Below, piece after piece: positions 58,873-64,000 of a stretch of 64,000 bases of DNA. Source of the stretch: Hysterangium stoloniferum (taxonomy: Eukaryota; Basidiomycota; Agaricomycetes; Hysterangiales; Hysterangiaceae); contig WHVD01000035.1 of assembly GCA_015178975.1 (NCBI GenBank), positions 186,001 to 250,000 on the forward strand, written 5' to 3'. Made by a program: the position numbers and the translations under genes. How positions within the stretch are numbered: the first letter of the stretch is position 1; each line of letters opens with the position of its first letter. The notes beneath the pieces were generated by a model that did no database searches, was not told the origin of the DNA, and worked only from the letters and a program-made list of their open reading frames with translations.

Positions 58873-61192
58873 GTTAATTGCTTTAGTAGGATATCACTGT
58901 GATCTAGTCAGAGTGCGGATACTGAAGTGCAGAATAAAAGTGAAAAACGGCAGACTTTATAGCCATCCGTTGGCGCAGAGGGTACGTATAAGGTCAGCGC
59001 GAGGCCTTGGCAAACACCCAACCGGTATGAGCCATAGGCGATAGATATCCCTTTGGATCTTCCGCAAGTTAAATTATTTATTCCCAGAACAGGGTGGGGC
59101 GAGCGTTATTTTGCAGGGAATTCGACATTTCCATGTCCATCCCGACGAACGGTGGCCTGCAACCATAACTGATCATGGCTCGTTTTTTGCAATTCGAACA
59201 GCATTCGGACAGCAGATATCAAGAGGGGTGTAATAATTAGTAGTCAATATTTGTGGTGTATACATCATGCACCGAGTGGCTGCGTTGTGCGCATCTCTAT
59301 TCACGTGCACTAGTACATACGATGGTTGTTTGGCAATGTAACCACGACAAGTACCCCTGATATATGTATGACGCGTTTGTTTCAAGGGAGAGGAGGAAAA
59401 TCTGCGCGGTAAAATGTTATATTTGTAGTCGCCATGATCTAACAAACACTTCCACAAACCTCATATCTAAACCACGGGGGATGCTACACGATAACGTCAA
59501 CCGTCGGGCGGTGAAACACATAATAGCAACTACAGTGTTCTATAGGATGCTATTTTGACGTGGACGATGTACCATGCAAGCGATGGGACTTTCCTATATT
59601 CAATAATCTTTTGTAGATCCGAATATAGCACATTAAAATGGAATGGGAAGGATTAATTTCCCAGGGAGTATATTCCATTTATAATCAGACAGTCAAGGGG
59701 ATATCACTTAATCGGTTGATGAAAATGATAACACAAAGGGAACCAGCAAGAAAAATCACCCGCCCTGGCATCTATTCAAATTATTTCAGCGCGAAAAAGA
59801 ATAGGCGCAGCCTTATTACCGACCGAGTAGGACAGCGCCTGCAGGAGGAGGAATTTGGGAGAGGATCCGAAGTGGTAACGGAGACTAGACCAACTAACTC
59901 AGGTACGGGTTGGTATAATCAAGTTGTCAGCGTAAGATGGTAACAAGCTCCGGATGCACCCACACAACCACACCGCCTGCGGAGCCTACAATAAAATTTA
60001 TTTATGTTCACAATACAAGGATGGACCCGTGGGGTGCAAGCCCTCACATACCCCGCAACTTTCCTCTGTATCAACGATTATAAGTAATTATTAGGAGATG
60101 TGATCTAACTCAGAGAAACTTATTTTAAAGTGATTAATGTTTATTAATTATTTACAATTATATACTTTTTGAACCTAAAAGACATAAGTCAGTCTCCTTT
60201 TTCACTCGTGCTGAATACTTACTCATAGGTTCACTATGCACTCACCATTCGCCTTTGTGAGGTGACTGAGCAAGGCGTTAACGCCGCAGGTTTAATGGTG
60301 CTTGGTATTTAGAGCACTATGAAGAATACATGAATGGATTAAAAAATTTCCAAGACTCGGAGGATAATCCTATGGCTTGCGCCAAAGTGAGAAAGGAGCT
60401 TTGGATTAATAGCAGGGACGTATTTGGTTGTTTTTCTCAACTGACTAATTATCAAAGTACCATCACTGGCAGGCAACACGCAAAATCCCGAACGGCGAAA
60501 AGCCCAATGTAGTATTCGCTGGCACGCCGAATGCCATCCTAGAGGCTGAACCGCCGTGATAGCTGAGCACGAAGTTACAATCAATCACCCTCGACCCTGC
60601 ATCTCTTCCGGCTTAAAAAACGCTTCCTTCTTTTCCCGCCCTCTAGCCATTGGTCCCAGTTCCCATGCTTTCAACTCTGCCTCTCTCTCCATTTTCCTGA
60701 TTAATGGATCACATGGGAATAAATCCCAAACATAGGATAACTCTAAACTCCAATTTAGATTTCTGATCTTATTTAGAGACTCGCCTTGTGGTCTCCCGTC
60801 TGTGCCGGCCTGGAGGATCTCGTGCCAGTGTAATTGTCAGATGGATTCAGGCGCTGGAGAACTTCGAAAGCCGGTCAATAATAGAGAAGCAATAGAAGAT
60901 GCCGTAATATTTTCACTTCACATCTTATCACCGGACGTTCATGAGTACCGAATCTCGAATGGAGATGTATAAGATGACTGAGAAAGTACGAGATGCGGGT
61001 CACTGAGTTGCACAGCTAATCCCTATAGCTAGTTTTATTTCGTCTGAGCTGATCTCTCAGCTTACATATTATTCTACGTGTACTAAATATCAGATACGAT
61101 TTAGATCATCACTCCTCCCGTAAGTTTTTTTATCTGAATTTGTGTAATCACTGCTTGTTGAAGGTCTGCCTTTCGGATACGTTCTAAATAGC
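58873..61192. other. Upstream DNA of the RlpA-like gene and intergenic region
   Basis: Up to about 59955 it belongs to the duplicated segment (copy B). From there to 61192 no gene is recognised; frames at 59638-59943 and 60330-60512 have no recognisable features. The promoters of the RlpA-like gene (leftward) and the transporter (rightward) must lie here. Confidence 0.45.
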
Positions 61193-62935
61193 ATGAATAT
61201 CAATCCAGAACAAAACAATGAAGATTTAATCCGCGAGAAATCCACTCCTAGCATAGACATTGTTGAGAAAAATTACACAGATGATTCATTGGGATTTAAC
61301 CCTCCTTCATCCGCTGAACCCGACTCGTTTGATCCTGCCCCTGATGGTGGACTAACAGCGTGGTTGGTGGTGCTCGCTTGCTTTCTGCTGAGCTTCAATA
61401 TCCTAGGTATTCTTTATTCGTCTGGTGGGTGACTCCGATCCTTCCTCGTTGTCTGTTTGCAAACGTTAAATATTCTTGTAGGCGTATATCAAGCTCATTA
61501 CTTGCTACATCAATTCCCCAGTGACTCTGCCGAAGTGGGTCACGACTAAAAATTAAGCATATTGCCAATCATTTAACATGTTCCATCTAGCTAATTGCTC
61601 TTATTGGTACTATTTACGCCACTTTGCTTCTCCTAACCGGCTTCCTGGCCAGTAGATTCATTAACTTGTATGGTTTTCGGCCGGCGTCTGTGGTGGGAAC
61701 TATTCTATTTAGTGGGGGGCTAGTGGCCGCCGGATTCTGTCGCACGGTGCCCACGCTGCTGGCAACTCAAGGCGTAGTGTCAGGCATCGGCTCAGGCATA
61801 CTTTACATTCCTGCCACCACCGGTGAGGGTTGTAATCGCCCTCTACGGTATGCTTCCAACTCATATATAAAAAGGTCCTGTACAGTGGTTTTCAACGAGA
61901 CGGTCTTTGTCCATTGGTCTCTCAAGTGCTGGTGCTGGCATTGGTGGCATTTTCTGGTCTTTTGTCACTCGAGCCATCATATCGAAGTTAGGATACCAAT
62001 GGGCTCTATGGCTGTCTGGAGCAGTGTCTGCGAGTATAAACATCATTGCACTTTTCATGCTGGAGACACGACCGTCAAAGAGTGGTCCCATGAGGACATC
62101 TTCCTGGAGTGAACTTAAAGTATTCAAAAATGCAAAATTTATTACCTTATTTCTGGCTAGCGTTGTGAGCGTACTCGGGTGAGATTAAAGCTTCTCATAA
62201 CATTGGAGAGAGACAAGATAACGTATTTGGTAGTTATATGGTGCCATTCTTGTATATTCCCACATATGCACAGACACAACTCAAAGCAAATGCCTTGGTC
62301 GGCTCTGTTCTCGCAGCTATCATCGATTTAGGGATGACATTTGGGCGGATTATCTTGGGCATTGTTGCTGATTCCCGACTGGGTGCATTGAATTCTGTCA
62401 TCGCTGGGATGATGCTTGCAGGGATCTCCCACTTCGTTTTATGGCTCCCCTCTACTAATTCACTCCCGCTCTTGTATGTGTTCTCTTTCACATACGGATT
62501 CTTTGGAGGTGCATTCTCTGGGTAATGAGTTTCTTTATAACCTGAATTGTATTTTCTCTAACATTGCAACCAGCATGATGCCGGCCGTCCTTGTCCGTAT
62601 TTTTGATTCAAATCAACTGACCTCAATTATGGGTATCTTCTCGACTAGCGAAGTCCCCGGGCAGGTGCGAATGATGTCCTTTTCCAAATCACGATTATTA
62701 ATTCAACACTGCCCCTCTGTACTCTAGTTGGTCGGTGGTCCTATTGCTGCGGCTATATTCAGTCATGCCCATGGTGACTGGACTCCAGTGATCATATATT
62801 CCGGTATGATGCTCTTTTGTGGTTCACTTCTTGCGATCGCAACTCGTTTTCAAGGTATGTGGCTATATCAAGTAAGCCCGTTGTCTACAAACCCGTCCTC
62901 TTATAGTTGAACGGCGTGTCTTCGTGATGATATGA
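61193..62935 (+). CDS. MFS transporter, monocarboxylate (MCT/SLC16)-like
   Basis: Major facilitator permease of the fungal monocarboxylate-transporter-like group, expected in the plasma membrane; the substrate is unknown. Eight exons keep frame: 61193-61406, 61482-61534, 61591-61822, 61875-62178, 62234-62521, 62574-62664, 62728-62854, 62907-62935; 445 residues, usual length. The hydrophilic N-terminus ends in the family signature PDGGLTAW (50-57), just before the first membrane helix. Further landmarks: TGFLASRFINLYGFRPASVV (helix 2-3 loop), GIGSGILYIPATT, then WFSTRRSLSIGLSSAGAGIG, and FGRIILGIVADSRLG between helices 8 and 9. The end RRVFVMI is typical. The exon 3 to 4 junction uses the AAAAG acceptor at 61874 rather than the CAG 13 bases further on, because only this keeps the frame. 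Confidence 0.9.
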
Positions 62936-64000
62936 AACTCAATTCAAAAAAATTGCAATTTTATTCAATTAATTTACCGTTAGTGTATATTTCATTAATG
63001 CATGGCTACAGAAGGCCAGGGACGATGAAGGGCTGGCGGCGGTTGGTGTTTTATACTGGTATTTCAAATTAGCTACAACTTTCTTCCACTCTAAATCGAT
63101 CACTTTGTATGTTATTACACTCCCCAGCAGAACTTAATGTCAGCATGTCATACAAAGCCTCTGACAATAATTCGGTGGCTCAAATTTGTGCCACTCATTC
63201 TTAAAGGATAAGATTTGTACTTCGAAAAACTATTGCAACACTACTTGGAATCTGCAGAAGTAGCATTAAAAATAGGAGCGGGCAGCAATCTGCTTGTGGA
63301 AGTGAATGCTTTATAGCCATAAATTAATTTCAGAGATGGAGCAGATGGTAAGAAGCTTGAAATCTTTTTTTATGTAAGTTACAAACTTTGCTATAACTAG
63401 GGAAGGGCCACGAATATGTCATATAAAATTATTTACTATTCGAAAAAAGGAAGGATGTTGCGACCAAGGGGGCGGGGGAACGGGAAAGTCAGACATCCAC
63501 TCGAATGTGTTTTTTGTTTCAGCTGGCAGCGCCCTCCCACTTCTTCCATATATATACATAGTAATTTCGATCCAGTGCACATGCTCTCCAAGGAACTTTG
63601 ATTTGAATTGTTCTCTGTGCGGTGCAAGAGTAGGCGTTTTGCATACCCAGATACTTGGAAAGAGCCAAAGCAGCTGGGAAGGCGCGACAGCTATGCCGGA
63701 CAGCTCCTTTCCCTTGAAAGCTCCACAAAAAGAGAGAGAGAGTAGGCGTTTTTACCCATCACCATGGTGATGACATAGGGTTGAATAGACGTGAACTTCG
63801 TGGGTGCCGAATTATCACTGTAAAGGTAAAGCGTCAAATGTGCCGCTGTCTGGATACGCTGCTCGTCGAGATCGAGATCAGCACAGGTATACAGTATCAT
63901 TAAATTGCGCGCGAATTCAATAACGCATCACTGGCACCTGGGAAAAAACTATAACAAAGAAGCCAATCACACAGAGTTGCCTTCAATCCAAACATCAGAC
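62936..64000. other. Region downstream of the transporter, no gene seen
   Basis: Short frames only (for example 63507-63770), none with recognisable features. A gene may start beyond the right edge. Confidence 0.45.

Larger units (their letters stand above)
57738..59955. repeat. Duplicated host segment, copy B
   Basis: Copy of 52600-55555 in the same direction. It starts inside the last AIM19-like exon, includes the intact RlpA-like gene and runs on to about 59955, with patches of lost similarity. The copies have many substitutions, so the duplication is not recent. Confidence 0.72.

Overview
The window looks like basidiomycete (probably Agaricomycete) nuclear DNA. Host genes have many short GT-AG introns of about 50-110 bases. 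The mobile elements are Gypsy chromoviruses, Tf1-like self-priming Gypsy elements, a Ngaro-like tyrosine-recombinase element and Tc1/mariner. The genus cannot be fixed from the sequence alone.

Layout. 1-25.6 kb is a deep nest of mobile elements. The outermost readable layer is an LTR (21005-21259). A Tf1-like Gypsy element lies in it (antisense accessory ORF, polypurine tract, 3' LTR 20445-21004; the rest is left of the window). An 18.2-kb chromovirus (205-18397, target duplication ccaca) sits inside that element's accessory ORF. The chromovirus itself holds a second Tf1-like Gypsy (7342-14525, target duplication ctaag) and a MITE (4708-5382). Between 21.3 and 25.6 kb lie Tc1/mariner pieces, one more Tf1-like LTR with the start of gag, and a 5'-truncated Ngaro-like element.

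26.9-34.1 kb is a host island: an aldehyde dehydrogenase (7 exons), ribosomal protein S12 (2 exons) and a TMEM135-like membrane protein (13 exons). 34.1-39.8 kb is mostly without recognisable genes, then decayed repeats. 39.8-47.1 kb is a second chromovirus (target duplication attgc) carrying a solo LTR and another copy of the MITE. 47.1-51.9 kb is solo LTRs and decayed, CpG-poor repeats. 52-64 kb is host DNA again: an AIM19-like gene and a small secreted RlpA-like gene family lie in a duplicated segment (about 52.60-55.56 and 57.74-59.96 kb), in which each copy has kept a different gene. An MFS monocarboxylate-type transporter (8 exons) follows.

Main points of interest: (1) Tf1-like Gypsy elements with an antisense coiled-coil/Cys-cluster ORF next to the 3' LTR, seen in two elements; (2) complementary, co-varying 11-base pairs between LTR leader and primer site, the mark of Tf1-type self-priming; (3) a block of about 36 bases kept in ten otherwise divergent LTR copies; (4) LTR pairs that differ only by transitions, nearly all at CpG-type sites; (5) reciprocal loss after a host segmental duplication. 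All identities come from reading motifs by eye; no database search was run.
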